Shown: one piece after another, positions 5,814 through 14,028 of the stretch
Layout: each line of letters begins with the position of its first letter
Position numbering within the stretch: position 1 is the first letter of the stretch
From: an uncultured bacterium
Lineage (GTDB): Bacteria; Bacillota; Clostridia; TANB77; CAG-508
Reading direction: 5' to 3'
DNA: 28,802 bases
NCBI GenBank assembly: GCA_905215845.1
Contig: CAJMRU010000001.1
Span: forward strand, 1 to 28,802
Program-made: the position numbers and the translations under genes
The notes under the pieces: model-generated
The model's input: the letters and a program-made list of their open reading frames with translations, nothing else
The model's database searches: none
Told to the model about the DNA's origin: nothing

Positions 5814-7929
5814 TTTTATTCCCTCCTTGTAATTTTTTTATTATTAATTCTTGTTTTTTATTTTTCTCTGATAATTCCTGAATAGCTTTCCAAGCTAAAG
5901 TTACCATTGAGTATATTTCTATTCCTTTTCCATTCTCTGCTTTTACTTCACTTGGACAATTATAATCTTCTCCAATTACCAATCCATAATGTCTATGTCC
6001 TGTTGGCTTTTCTCCTTTTAATTGGTATTGATATATATCTGCACCATCTATTACATCTAATGCTTTTTTATCAACTTTACTTATATATTTTTTCTTTTCT
6101 TTTTGTGAGGTTTGAACTAAATTACTACATTCAGCAACTCCTGTAACTGAAACAAAACCATTTCCACTTGCCATATCTACTCCAATTTGTGCTACATTTC
6201 TTCCTAAATTGCTATTAAAATTTAATAAACTAGCGCTTAATTCTGAGTTTAATCTATCTGTTGATGTATCTGTTACTGAAAAACTGCTATTTCCACCTGT
6301 TGATTTAAGCTCTATGTATCCTTCTTGAATTGTGGAATTTTTTATTGTAAAATTTTCACAAGTTATATTATTCATTATGGAATCACTACATTTTATATTC
6401 TCCATCGTGGCACTTTTACAAGTCATATTTCCTTCTTCATCTATTGAAAACTTTTCTCCATTTGCAATTACTGCTCCGTTTATCTTTGCGTCATTGCAAG
6501 TCATATTTCCTTTTTCGTCTATGGTAAAGTTCCCATTAATACTAGTGAAACCTTCTAACTGCAAGTTATTAGCTAAAATTTTAATCTGCTCAGGGCTTAA
6601 ATTTATGCTTGCTATTACTTCATCTTGATTTACCTTTTTACTTACTTCTAAGTTTATTTCATCAGATACTTGTTTTATCTTAGAATTTGTTTCTACTCTA
6701 GGTGCATATTCTTTGTTTAATTCATTGTTAAAGATGTATGTAGCTTTCATTTCCCAATCTTTAAATTCTTTAATGTATACATAGTTAGTTCCTTTATATA
6801 GCATTATATTTGTTTCTTTTATTATTTCTTCCTTTGGTTCATCATATATTGTTGTAATTCCATTTTCATATTTTATATATCTTAAAACTTTAGCTATACA
6901 TGTGCCTTTTTCTTCATCAATTTCAATTACAAATTTATCATTTACATCATTAAAATTTCTCAATGGTCTCGAGATATGAAATTCATACTCTTGCTTATAA
7001 TATCCATTGCTTCTAGGAAAGAGTTTTTTACTTGGAAATAATTTTTTACTTGGAAGTATTGGCTTTGGAGATACAAATCTACTTGTTCTTCCTACTACTA
7101 CCGTGATTGTCGTTCCTCCCTTTTTAGGAAATAACTTTATACTAGGAAACAGTTTCTTGCTTGGATAAATTCCTTTAACAGTCTTTGCTTTTGCCTCAAA
7201 TTTTAATATATTGGTTGGTAATGCATCTTCTAGCATTAATTCATTTATACCTGTTACACTTTTATCAAATTCATATATCTTTTTTACTTCATCTGTTATA
7301 CTATCTATGTCTTGAGAATGTTCTGTTAATTTATTGCTAAAGTCTGTTTGTTCTTCTACTAGTTGTGTTATCTTCCCTTCTGCCTCATCGATTCTGCTTT
7401 GCACTCTTCGATTAATTACTTTCTGAGATGGTTCTTTAACTGTTGTTTCTTGTTTTTGCTTTATTTCTATTTTACTTGTAATTTCTGCAATAAATCTTCC
7501 TTGAAAATCTAATTCTCCTTGGTATATAATAGGTTTTCCATCAACAATTATCTTATCTCCAACATCTAAAGCTGGATCTATTATTGTTTTTCCTTTAAAA
7601 CTATTAGCAGTCAAATCTTTTAAATTGTCATATATAGCTTTTACTTGTTGTTCATCTACAATATACATATTTTCTTGATTTATCCATAAAGTATTGCCTG
7701 TTTCGTCTCCGAATTTAAAACTTTCTATTCCATTTTCATAATTTACTTTTGTAATTTTATATTGTTCTCCCCATTTATAACTAGCAAATAATTCTAATGG
7801 AATAGTTTGTTCATCTTGGTATATTTTTCTTATATACAGCTTTCCATCTCTGCCTATAAAAGCAAACCCTCCCGCACTTTCAGATATATAGCTTAAATAT
7901 TGTCTTGCAGTTACTGTGTTATCATACAC
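5803..7929 (-). CDS. Tail hub/fibre protein, C-terminal part (frameshifted from 7949-8497)
   Basis: This is the larger part of one baseplate hub gene. The true frame starts at 8497; this piece opens after one extra base near 7969, and the frame continues upstream of its first ATG (GSTSFLNSDKEISVYDNT joins the two). Numbering from that ATG, residues about 1-155 finish a gp44/Gp18-like hub fold (SYISESAGGFAFIGRDGKL, DPALDVGDKIIVDGK). Residues 175-220 are coiled coil. Four copies of a PSxKLFP motif lie at 256-305. A beta-strand stack follows at about 450-560, with NGAVIANGEKF and repeated GNMTC. The last about 100 residues resemble the S74 intramolecular chaperone (TSQKEKKKYISKVD, ALDVIDG, VTLAWKAIQELSEKN), which trimerises and cleaves itself from fibres. 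Confidence 0.7.
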   Translation of the reverse strand: MYDNTVTARQYLSYISESAGGFAFIGRDGKLYIRKIYQDEQTIPLELFASYKWGEQYKITKVNYENGIESFKFGDETGNTLWINQENMYIVDEQQVKAIYDNLKDLTANSFKGKTIIDPALDVGDKIIVDGKPIIYQGELDFQGRFIAEITSKIEIKQKQETTVKEPSQKVINRRVQSRIDEAEGKITQLVEEQTDFSNKLTEHSQDIDSITDEVKKIYEFDKSVTGINELMLEDALPTNILKFEAKAKTVKGIYPSKKLFPSIKLFPKKGGTTITVVVGRTSRFVSPKPILPSKKLFPSKKLFPRSNGYYKQEYEFHISRPLRNFNDVNDKFVIEIDEEKGTCIAKVLRYIKYENGITTIYDEPKEEIIKETNIMLYKGTNYVYIKEFKDWEMKATYIFNNELNKEYAPRVETNSKIKQVSDEINLEVSKKVNQDEVIASINLSPEQIKILANNLQLEGFTSINGNFTIDEKGNMTCNDAKINGAVIANGEKFSIDEEGNMTCKSATMENIKCSDSIMNNITCENFTIKNSTIQEGYIELKSTGGNSSFSVTDTSTDRLNSELSASLLNFNSNLGRNVAQIGVDMASGNGFVSVTGVAECSNLVQTSQKEKKKYISKVDKKALDVIDGADIYQYQLKGEKPTGHRHYGLVIGEDYNCPSEVKAENGKGIEIYSMVTLAWKAIQELSEKNKKQELIIKKLQGGNKNGS

Positions 7930-7948
7930 AGATATTTCCTTATCAGAA

Positions 7949-8497
7949 TTAAGAAAAGAAGTAGAGCCGTAATTCTACTCCTGCTTTTTTGCATATGTCT
8001 CTCAATACATCTAATAAAGTTACTGGATATGTTAATTTACTTCCATCGTATTTAAACTCAAACTTAGACATATTATCAATACATTTTATTGTTAATGTAT
8101 TGTCATCATTATCTTCAAAATCGTCTATATTGAATATTCCGATTGGTAATATTTCAAAACTTTTATTGTTTTTAGATAAGCTTTTTACCTTTATCCCATT
8201 TAAAGTTCCTACTAGCATTTTATTTACTTCTGCAACAGTTAGCCCATGGTTTATTAGTATTCCATAATCTACTTTGACGGTTTTCATATCTTTGTATACT
8301 TTATCTTTATATATTTTAAATTCTATATACTTGCTACTTACACTACCTAATTTTAATTCTTCATCAAATAATGTTTGTCCTACTTTAAAATCAAGTATGT
8401 AGTCGGGGTTTATCAAAACTCCATCAATGTATATATTTAAAATATTTTGAACATTTTTATATATATTTTCTTTCCATTTTTGACTTGTATTATACAT
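7949..8497 (-). CDS. Tail hub protein, N-terminal part (frameshifted)
   Basis: The start at 8497 follows AGGAGG. The 182-aa frame encodes the first domain of a gp27/gp44-like hub that links the tail tube to the fibres (NILNIYIDGVLINPDYILDF, ELKLGSVSSKYIEFKIYK, IDDFEDNDDNTLTIKCID). After LRDICKKAGVEL it runs into an unnatural end, RLYFFS. Removing one C from GAATTACGGCTC lets the frame continue into 5803-7929, giving 897 aa. The two pieces are therefore one gene broken by a single extra base. As written, the hub could not be made in full without frameshifting. Confidence 0.75.
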   Translation of the reverse strand: MYNTSQKWKENIYKNVQNILNIYIDGVLINPDYILDFKVGQTLFDEELKLGSVSSKYIEFKIYKDKVYKDMKTVKVDYGILINHGLTVAEVNKMLVGTLNGIKVKSLSKNNKSFEILPIGIFNIDDFEDNDDNTLTIKCIDNMSKFEFKYDGSKLTYPVTLLDVLRDICKKAGVELRLYFFS

Positions 8498-8499
8498 TT

Positions 8500-8916
8500 C
8501 TAACCTCCTGCATTTAATACAGTTTGTTTCTGCTGTTCTGTTAATTCTTTTTGCATTAAATTAAAAGACACCTTCCATTTAGATTTGGAAGTGTCTTCAT
8601 CATTTCCTGTTAAATGCATTTCGCTTGTTCTTTTACTTACTCTAAATTTAGCATTTTCTAACATCCCACCTTTAACAGCTGGACATTTTACAGTAATTAT
8701 AAGAGGATTTCTATATGTAAGTTGCAACAACTTTTCTGCTTCCTCTTCTGTTAAATAGTCCCAACTCATTTCTAGCTTTAACATTCCTACTGCTATTGGG
8801 TTGTCTATTAATGCACCTGTTACTTTACTAGTATAACTATCGTTATCTGTATCTTCTATATTGTCTTTATATGTACTTGGAGTTTTTTGTACTACTCCAT
8901 CTACTTTCCATAACAT
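8500..8916 (-). CDS. Distal-tail-type protein (DUF6711-like), 138 aa
   Basis: This small tail protein is encoded between the tape measure and the hub, the position of the distal tail (Dit) protein in siphophages. The sequence begins MLWKVDGVVQKTPSTYKDNI and includes LEMSWDYLTEEEAEKLLQLTY and FRVSKRTSEMHLTG, as in short phage proteins assigned to DUF6711. It would form the ring joining the tail tube to the hub. The ribosome binding site AGGAGG is clear. The family name is from memory; the role is inferred from gene order. Confidence 0.65.
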   Translation of the reverse strand: MLWKVDGVVQKTPSTYKDNIEDTDNDSYTSKVTGALIDNPIAVGMLKLEMSWDYLTEEEAEKLLQLTYRNPLIITVKCPAVKGGMLENAKFRVSKRTSEMHLTGNDEDTSKSKWKVSFNLMQKELTEQQKQTVLNAGG

Positions 8917-8919
8917 ATT

Positions 8920-11574
8920 TTATCCTCCTACTAAAGCTTCTATCCCTTCTCCTGTTCTTCTCTTTTTCTCTTTTAAATCATCTAATAGTATTTGTCCTAT
9001 TTTTTTGTTGCCTACATTTACAGTTAAATATATTGGCCTGTCATTGTTGCCACCATAATTAGAAATTACATCTTCCATTGTTTCTCTCATTATATTTTGA
9101 GGCGTTACAATTTCAGGATTAGTTCTAGCTCCACTATATTCTCCACCAATAAAGGCTCTTTCTTCATATAATACCCCACCTTTTGCAAGTCGTGGCAATG
9201 AAACTGTTCCCATATGATTAATATGGAATCCTATATTTTTTCCTCCGAAAAGTGGTATCCAGTCAGGAATATGCACTTGTAAATTATTTAATACATCTAT
9301 TACTTTGTTTATACCTCTTACAATACCATTAGCCATTCCTTCAATTCCACCTAATATTGAATTAATTATGTTCCTTATAGTGTTCCAAATGCCATTAAAT
9401 ATATTTGTAACTGTATTTTTCATACCATTCCATATATTACTCCAAATAGAACTTATTGTATTTAACACATTCTGTATTGTATTTTTTATTCCATTTATTA
9501 CATTGCTTATTGTTGTTGTTATACCATTCCATATATTTGAGGCAATATTTTTTATAGTGTTCCAAATATTGTTCCAAGTATTTTTAATTATATCCATTGT
9601 ATTAGATATTATTTCTTTGATACGATTTATTTTTTCTCTTACAGTACTTTTAAATTCTTCCCATTTTTGCTTTAATAAATCTCCTGCTATTCTCCATTTA
9701 TTGTCCCAAACATAATTTGCTTCGTCTTGACTAAGCCCTAATGATTCTAATAGTTTTATCATTCCTGATTTTATCAAGTTATCTTGTATTCCCATTGAAA
9801 TATCTGTGGTTTGATTTAATGACTTCCACATTCCATCCCAGCTCAATTTTATATCAGAGTTAGCTCCACCAGAGAATATCCCCCATGCTAATTGAAATAT
9901 TCCTATTAAAGCTTCTGATAATACATCTCCTAAACCTGTTAATATTCCATACCAGTCTATGTTAAGTATAAATTCTGCTATACTTTCGCCAACTGCTACC
10001 CAGTCAGTTTCACTAATTGCTGTCTTTAATGTTTCTATTGCTCCTTTTATTCCTTCGCTTAATGTTTGACCTGCTGTTTTCCAGTCAATATTCTTAAAGA
10101 AACCATTTATACTATCACTAATCGCTATACCAAATTTAGTCCAATTAAATGTTGTTACAAAGCTATACCCAAAATATATTACTGTATTTAATCCTTGTGC
10201 AAATGTATTTCCTACTTCGCTCCAATTTGTTGTATCTATAAAACCATTTAAGAATTTAGCTATTTGTGTTCCTATATTTTTAGCTGTGCTTTGAATTTTC
10301 CCCCAGTCTATATTATTCATAGCTTCGTTTAGCTTATTTCCTAATATTTCTCCTACTTCATACCAGTTACCATTTTTAATGGCATCAATTATATTGCTTG
10401 TAATTCCTTCTACTTCTGACAAATCAAAATTAGGACTTATACTTCCTGCTCCTGAGCCTCCTCCTTCTGGGTTAGTTTCTTGAATATTGTTTATTTCATC
10501 ATGTACTCCTGCAAGTTGTTTACTTTCTTTTGAGGCTTTTTTTGCACTATTTGCCATGTTAGAATATGCTTTTGCTCCTGCATTTGCAAATATATTTACT
10601 CCTGTTAAAGCATAAACTACTGACTGAACTGTTTTCATTAATTGATATACTAAATTTGTGACAAATTGAATTACTGGTGCTAATGCACTTCCCATAGCAT
10701 ACTTCATATATTCTATATTGGCATTTAGTTGTTGTGCTCCTGCATTTTGACTACTTAACCATGCATTTGCTGAACTACTTAATAATCCATAAATACTTTC
10801 AAGGGAAAGTAATGCTCCTGCATATCTAAATACATGACCTATGCCTTTCTTCATCCCTTTATTTAATCCGTTAAAATTAATTTTATTTGTTATCTTAGGG
10901 AGTTCTTTTAAATTGTTTGATATTCCTTTTGAGTTACTTACTGCTTGTTTAATTTTAGAGCCAAAACCATTAAAAAAACTAGTCAATTTATTTTGACTAG
11001 TAGCTGTATTATTTGTTTCAGTTTTCAATTGAGCCATTTTATTTTTAGCAATAGTTAGTTGATTGTTATACATTGCAATTTCTTGTGTCATTTTTGATTC
11101 TTGTGCTAACAAATTAGTATATTCTTTATTGCTGTTTAAACTATTACTTACCGTCTTTTGTATTGCTGGATTATCTGGACTAACACCTTGAGGAGTTACT
11201 TCTCTTGTTGTTTGTGCTGTTATTTCATCTAATCTAGGTGTTATTGTATTTAATTTCATTTGTCGTGAATTTATTTTTTCATTAAGACTATCTATTTGCT
11301 TTTGAATTTGACTTATTTGTTTTTGTGCATCTTTATTATTTACTTTTAATTTAATTTGATTATTTTCATTAGATTTCTTCAAATCTTGCATTTTCTTTTT
11401 TATCTGTTGTACTGCTTGATTTATATTTTTCTTCATCTTTGTAGTATCCATTTGTTCAAAACTTTCTTGTGCTTTTTGCACAGTTTGCTTGATTGCTGGA
11501 ACAATTTTTTTAAATTCTTTTATTGCTTCTGCTATTTTTACAGATACTATTATTTCTAATTCTTCTATAGTCAT
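8920..11574 (-). CDS. Tail tape measure protein, 884 aa
   Basis: It sets tail length and is extruded during DNA ejection. The start at 11574 follows GGAGGTGG and is preferred to an in-frame start 33 codons upstream. Residues 1-210 are coiled coil rich in Lys, Gln and Asn. A hydrophobic segment, YAGALLSLESIYGLLSSSANA, lies near residue 270. The middle third has about seven W-containing repeats of roughly 35 residues (NWYEVGEILGNKL, DWGKIQSTAKNIG, NWSEVGNTFAQGL, DWKTAGQTLSEGI and others). Next comes a stretch of IWN(G/T)I repeats (about 650-740). The C-terminus carries GGVLYEERAFIGGEYSGA then PEIVTP, a motif common at the end of tape measures. It follows the membrane gene and precedes the Dit-like gene. 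Confidence 0.9.
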   Translation of the reverse strand: MTIEELEIIVSVKIAEAIKEFKKIVPAIKQTVQKAQESFEQMDTTKMKKNINQAVQQIKKKMQDLKKSNENNQIKLKVNNKDAQKQISQIQKQIDSLNEKINSRQMKLNTITPRLDEITAQTTREVTPQGVSPDNPAIQKTVSNSLNSNKEYTNLLAQESKMTQEIAMYNNQLTIAKNKMAQLKTETNNTATSQNKLTSFFNGFGSKIKQAVSNSKGISNNLKELPKITNKINFNGLNKGMKKGIGHVFRYAGALLSLESIYGLLSSSANAWLSSQNAGAQQLNANIEYMKYAMGSALAPVIQFVTNLVYQLMKTVQSVVYALTGVNIFANAGAKAYSNMANSAKKASKESKQLAGVHDEINNIQETNPEGGGSGAGSISPNFDLSEVEGITSNIIDAIKNGNWYEVGEILGNKLNEAMNNIDWGKIQSTAKNIGTQIAKFLNGFIDTTNWSEVGNTFAQGLNTVIYFGYSFVTTFNWTKFGIAISDSINGFFKNIDWKTAGQTLSEGIKGAIETLKTAISETDWVAVGESIAEFILNIDWYGILTGLGDVLSEALIGIFQLAWGIFSGGANSDIKLSWDGMWKSLNQTTDISMGIQDNLIKSGMIKLLESLGLSQDEANYVWDNKWRIAGDLLKQKWEEFKSTVREKINRIKEIISNTMDIIKNTWNNIWNTIKNIASNIWNGITTTISNVINGIKNTIQNVLNTISSIWSNIWNGMKNTVTNIFNGIWNTIRNIINSILGGIEGMANGIVRGINKVIDVLNNLQVHIPDWIPLFGGKNIGFHINHMGTVSLPRLAKGGVLYEERAFIGGEYSGARTNPEIVTPQNIMRETMEDVISNYGGNNDRPIYLTVNVGNKKIGQILLDDLKEKKRRTGEGIEALVGG
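10978..11001. repeat. Perfect inverted repeat inside the tape measure gene
   Basis: ACTAGTCAA (10978-10986) and TTGACTAGT (10993-11001) form a 9-bp stem with a 6-nt loop within coding sequence. No T-run follows on either strand, so it is not a standard terminator. It may be chance or an mRNA structure. Confidence 0.45.
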
Positions 11575-11653
11575 GCGTCCACCTCCATTCTTTTTTTGTA
11601 TTAGATTTTGAGGCAAAATAAAAACACCTACATTTCTGTAAGTGCTTTGTTCT

Positions 11654-12259
11654 TTAATGCATTGAAACTTCAACTATATTAAATTTTGCATTTTTCATCT
11701 TTTCTAAAATTTCACTTTGAACATATTCAAAAACTTTAAATTCTTGACTTTGTCCTGCTGTTAAGTTATTAGCATAAATATAATCTGTTGTTATTCTTGT
11801 ACCATCTTGGCTTACTGCTTCTATTTGTATGCTGAAAGATTTTGTTGCAGTAGTTTTATTTGTAACTTTTACTGGTAGTTTTGTTTCATTTATGCCATAT
11901 TGTTTTTTTGTTACTTCAAAATTACCTAAAACAACATCTACACTTGTTCCTAAAACTTGTTCAGTATTTTTCCCTGTAGCAGTATCTAAATCTTTGCTTA
12001 TATCATTTAGTGAATCTGATAAAGTTTTTTGTGCATTTAATGTTATCATTATAGCTAACACTCCTAATACTATAGTTGCAATCATTTTTCCTTTTCCTGC
12101 TTTTTTTATGGATACAAGCCCAAAAATAACTGCTAATACTCCCATAATAAATGATAAATTGTTTATTATAGGAACAAATGAAGTACATACTCCTATTATT
12201 CCTAATACTAATCCAGCAGTGCATAAACCACTTTTTTCTGTTTGTTCATTATTTGCCAT
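11654..12259 (-). CDS. Membrane protein with C-terminal DUF4352-like domain (moron), 201 aa
   Basis: The start at 12259 is chosen because AAAGGAGG precedes it; upstream in-frame codons overlap the tail chaperone gene. Residues 1-75 carry three hydrophobic segments (GLVLGIIGVCTSFVPIINN, LSFIMGVLAVIFGLVSIKK, MIATIVLGVLAIMI), as in DUF4190-type proteins. Residues about 105-201 are beta-rich and probably outside the cell: VLGNFEVTKKQYG, KLPVKVTNKTTATKSFSIQI, AGQSQEFKVFEY, resembling the DUF4352 immunoglobulin-like domain. Such proteins are host-type and not tail parts, yet the gene lies between the chaperone and the tape measure with its own promoter-like sequence and two Spo0A-box-like sites. 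It may alter the host surface (superinfection exclusion or lysogenic conversion), but that is inference. Confidence 0.7.
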   Translation of the reverse strand: MANNEQTEKSGLCTAGLVLGIIGVCTSFVPIINNLSFIMGVLAVIFGLVSIKKAGKGKMIATIVLGVLAIMITLNAQKTLSDSLNDISKDLDTATGKNTEQVLGTSVDVVLGNFEVTKKQYGINETKLPVKVTNKTTATKSFSIQIEAVSQDGTRITTDYIYANNLTAGQSQEFKVFEYVQSEILEKMKNAKFNIVEVSMH

Positions 12260-12293
12260 CTTTTTTATTCCTCCTTTTATTTTATTTGAAAGA

Positions 12294-12337
12294 AGTATAC
12301 CACTCTTAATTTTAAAAGTATGTCGAACATTGTCGAA
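12294..12337 (-). promoter_or_regulatory. Candidate promoter with two tandem Spo0A-box-like sites
   Basis: On the minus strand TATACT lies at 12299-12294, 35 bp ahead of the membrane gene start. No consensus -35 is present. On the plus strand TGTCGAA occurs at 12321-12327 and again at 12331-12337 (10-bp spacing; the second is TTGTCGAA). They are centred about 37 and 47 bases upstream of the expected start site. The spacing and place match Spo0A-activated promoters in Bacillus and clostridia; binding is inferred. Confidence 0.4.
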
Positions 12338-12341
12338 ACTT

Positions 12342-13087
12342 CTATTTTTTTGAGAATATTTTATCAAACATTTTTCTTAATGGTACAATTTTAGCATTTT
12401 TATTCATACTATCTGCTTGGATTAATTTATCTGTTGTAGCATCATTTAATATTATTTTTTGTTTAAAGTCTTCTTGCATTTTTATTATATTAATTTCACA
12501 GTATAAATATATTTCTTTATATCTTCCATTCCAAAATTCATTTGGTGTTAAATTAAAGTAATATGCCAAAGGCTCTAAACAAAGAATAGCATCTCTTAGA
12601 GTTTTGGCATTTTGTATCTTTTTTATTATATCTTCTAGCCCTTGTATCCTCTGAATACTTCCTCTTCTGCTATTTTGCTCATTGCTTTCTCTGCTGAACC
12701 TTTTATTAGTTCGTTCATATTCACTCCTGATAAAGGATTTGATAACTTCTCTTGTAATTGTTTTTTGTTCATTTTTGTTTTGAAAAAACCCTCTTCGTTT
12801 ATTGCACCTGCCAATTCTTCAAAAATTTCTTGATATGTTTTCTTTTGCTCTGCTTTATATTCGTCTATAAAATCATATACTTCTTCACTGCTTTTAAAAG
12901 ATTTTAATCCTACTTCATCTTCTGCAAATACATAAATTATTTTTGATAATGCATCTATATCATTTTCATTTACTGCTTTAAAATATAAATCTTCAAAATT
13001 TTTAGATTTTAAGATGTTTGATATATTTACTATTTTTCTTGTTGTAAATATTAATTCTATTTTTTTATTTTTAGTTTCTAAAACCAT
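12342..13087 (-). CDS. Tail assembly chaperone, long frameshift product (gpGT-like), 248 aa
   Basis: In siphophages a fraction of ribosomes slip -1 near the end of the short chaperone gene to make a longer GT protein. Both are needed for tail assembly but absent from the virion. Here the slip site is TTTTTTC at 12788-12782, and reading after it in the -1 frame is open to a TAA at 12342. The T part contains GLEDIIKKIQNAKTLRDAI, LAYYFNLTPNEFWNGRYKEI and ends PLRKMFDKIFSKK. The N-terminal 102 residues are shared with the short protein. No independent ATG and ribosome binding site for the T part were found, which supports frameshifting. Confidence 0.75.
12635..13087 (-). CDS. Tail assembly chaperone, short product (gpG-like), 150 aa
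   Basis: This is the short chaperone that coats the tape measure during tail assembly. Its place between the major tail protein and tape measure genes, its acidic helical sequence (FEDLYFKAVNENDIDALSKI, EEVYDFIDEYKAEQKKTYQE) and the associated slippery site identify it. The ribosome binding site GGAGG precedes the ATG at 13087. It ends in GYKG just after the overlapping -1 frame. A weak terminator separates it from the major tail gene, which would help keep chaperone levels below those of the tube protein. Confidence 0.75.
   Translation of the reverse strand: MVLETKNKKIELIFTTRKIVNISNILKSKNFEDLYFKAVNENDIDALSKIIYVFAEDEVGLKSFKSSEEVYDFIDEYKAEQKKTYQEIFEELAGAINEEGFFKTKMNKKQLQEKLSNPLSGVNMNELIKGSAEKAMSKIAEEEVFRGYKG
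12782..12788 (-). other. Canonical -1 ribosomal slippery site T TTT TTC
   Basis: The heptamer reads GGT TTT TTC AAA in the short chaperone frame (codons 100-103), matching X XXY YYZ with X=Y=T and Z=C. A -1 shift continues at CAA AAC AAA and stays open for 146 codons. The slip positions are Phe101 and Phe102 in both products. A stimulatory downstream structure was not worked out. Confidence 0.75.
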
Positions 13088-13112
13088 TTTAATTCCTCCG
13101 TAATATTATTTA

Positions 13113-13138
13113 AAAGGGAACATCAATCTGTTCCCTTT
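13113..13138 (-). terminator. Attenuating terminator after the major tail protein
   Basis: AAAGGGAAC (13113-13121) and GTTCCCTTT (13130-13138) form a perfect 9-bp stem with an 8-nt loop. On the minus strand it is followed only by TTAAAT, so partial termination is likely. It lies between the abundant tube protein and the chaperone genes. Confidence 0.6.
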
Positions 13139-13180
13139 AGTGTCTTTTTAACTCGTCTTGTTGCGACACTTTCAACAGGA

Positions 13181-13630
13181 CTATTCTGTGGGAAAGCCTT
13201 CACTCTCTGTTACCTCTGAGTTTTTATATATAGTTAATTTGTCTTTTAAAAATTCTCCTACTGATATTGTATCCATTGTAAGTCTCATTTTTCCTTTTAG
13301 ATATCTTACTAATGCTTTTCCACTTTCAGGTGCAGTAGCTTGTGGTAATTCGAAAAACCAGTAATAATCCTTGTTTTTATCTAATGCATTTAATTCTTTA
13401 TGTTGTTTATGTGTATATAATACAAGCAGTTCGATTGAACCTGCTTTTCTAATACCTGGTTGTGCTAATTCATAATCCAAATCTAAAACTTGAGCTGTTA
13501 TTTGTTCTGGTGCTTCTTCTAATGGTGGTATCTCCTCTGTAAACATTACTTGTTTTTTGTCAGAACCTTGTTTATCTGTTGCGTAATATACTTTTGTTAA
13601 AGTTGATACGTTTGGTGTTTCTTGTTCCAT
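13181..13630 (-). CDS. Major tail tube protein, 149 aa (C-terminus may be frameshifted)
   Basis: The protein that stacks to form the tail tube, identified by position between the tail-completion and chaperone genes and by its beta-rich sequence (KVYYATDKQG, TAQVLDLDYELAQPGIRKAGS, KALVRYLKGKMRLTMDTIS). The ribosome binding site AGGAGG is strong. The written frame ends EGFPTE at 13181. If one C of TTTCCCACAG is removed, or ribosomes shift +1 at CCC, the frame continues QNSPVESVATRRVKKTLKG and stops at 13123, within the loop of the next terminator. A 168-aa form is therefore possible. Confidence 0.8.
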   Translation of the reverse strand: MEQETPNVSTLTKVYYATDKQGSDKKQVMFTEEIPPLEEAPEQITAQVLDLDYELAQPGIRKAGSIELLVLYTHKQHKELNALDKNKDYYWFFELPQATAPESGKALVRYLKGKMRLTMDTISVGEFLKDKLTIYKNSEVTESEGFPTE

Positions 13631-13641
13631 TCCAATTCCTC

Positions 13642-14028
13642 CTATCTTATAACTTCAAAAGAGTTCGTTAGTCCATTCCAACGGACTTCATATGTTGTTA
13701 TTATTCTATATTTTTGTATTATTCTATCAAATGTTATTGGACTTGTAGAAGTCCTAATTAAATTGTATTTTCTTAATTTCTCATCAGTTTTACTTGCCAT
13801 TTCCATAGTCGTTCTTTGTGTTTTATTCCAACAAGAAATTGTAATTTGAAATTGCTTCGCTATCGGTATTGCATCTCTAGTTTTTAATATTCTTTCTAGA
13901 GGCGTGTTGATAGTCCTACACGGAAATTTGCTTTCAGTTGTAGGATTTTCTAAGCTAGTTTCTTCTTCTAGTTCTTCTAATTTATCAGAAATCAAATCAG
14001 AAAATTGTCTTGTTGTTAATTCTATCAT
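13642..14028 (-). CDS. Tail terminator / completion-type protein, 128 aa
   Basis: This lies in the slot between the HK97 gp10-like protein and the major tail protein, where phages encode the tail terminator. The sequence has DKLEELEEETSLENP, then TIS-C and RTTMEMASKTDEKLRKYN, ending YEVRWNGLTNSFEVIR. This fits a small alpha/beta protein of the DUF3168 / tail-completion type in size and strand order, but no exact motif is claimed. Its start overlaps the previous gene by four bases (ATGA), indicating coupled translation. Confidence 0.55.
   Translation of the reverse strand: MIELTTRQFSDLISDKLEELEEETSLENPTTESKFPCRTINTPLERILKTRDAIPIAKQFQITISCWNKTQRTTMEMASKTDEKLRKYNLIRTSTSPITFDRIIQKYRIITTYEVRWNGLTNSFEVIR

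Noticed and set aside
12570..12634. Separate gene starting at TTG for the T part of the tail chaperone
   Set aside because: The frame runs upstream without a start or ribosome binding site, and a canonical slippery site explains it better.
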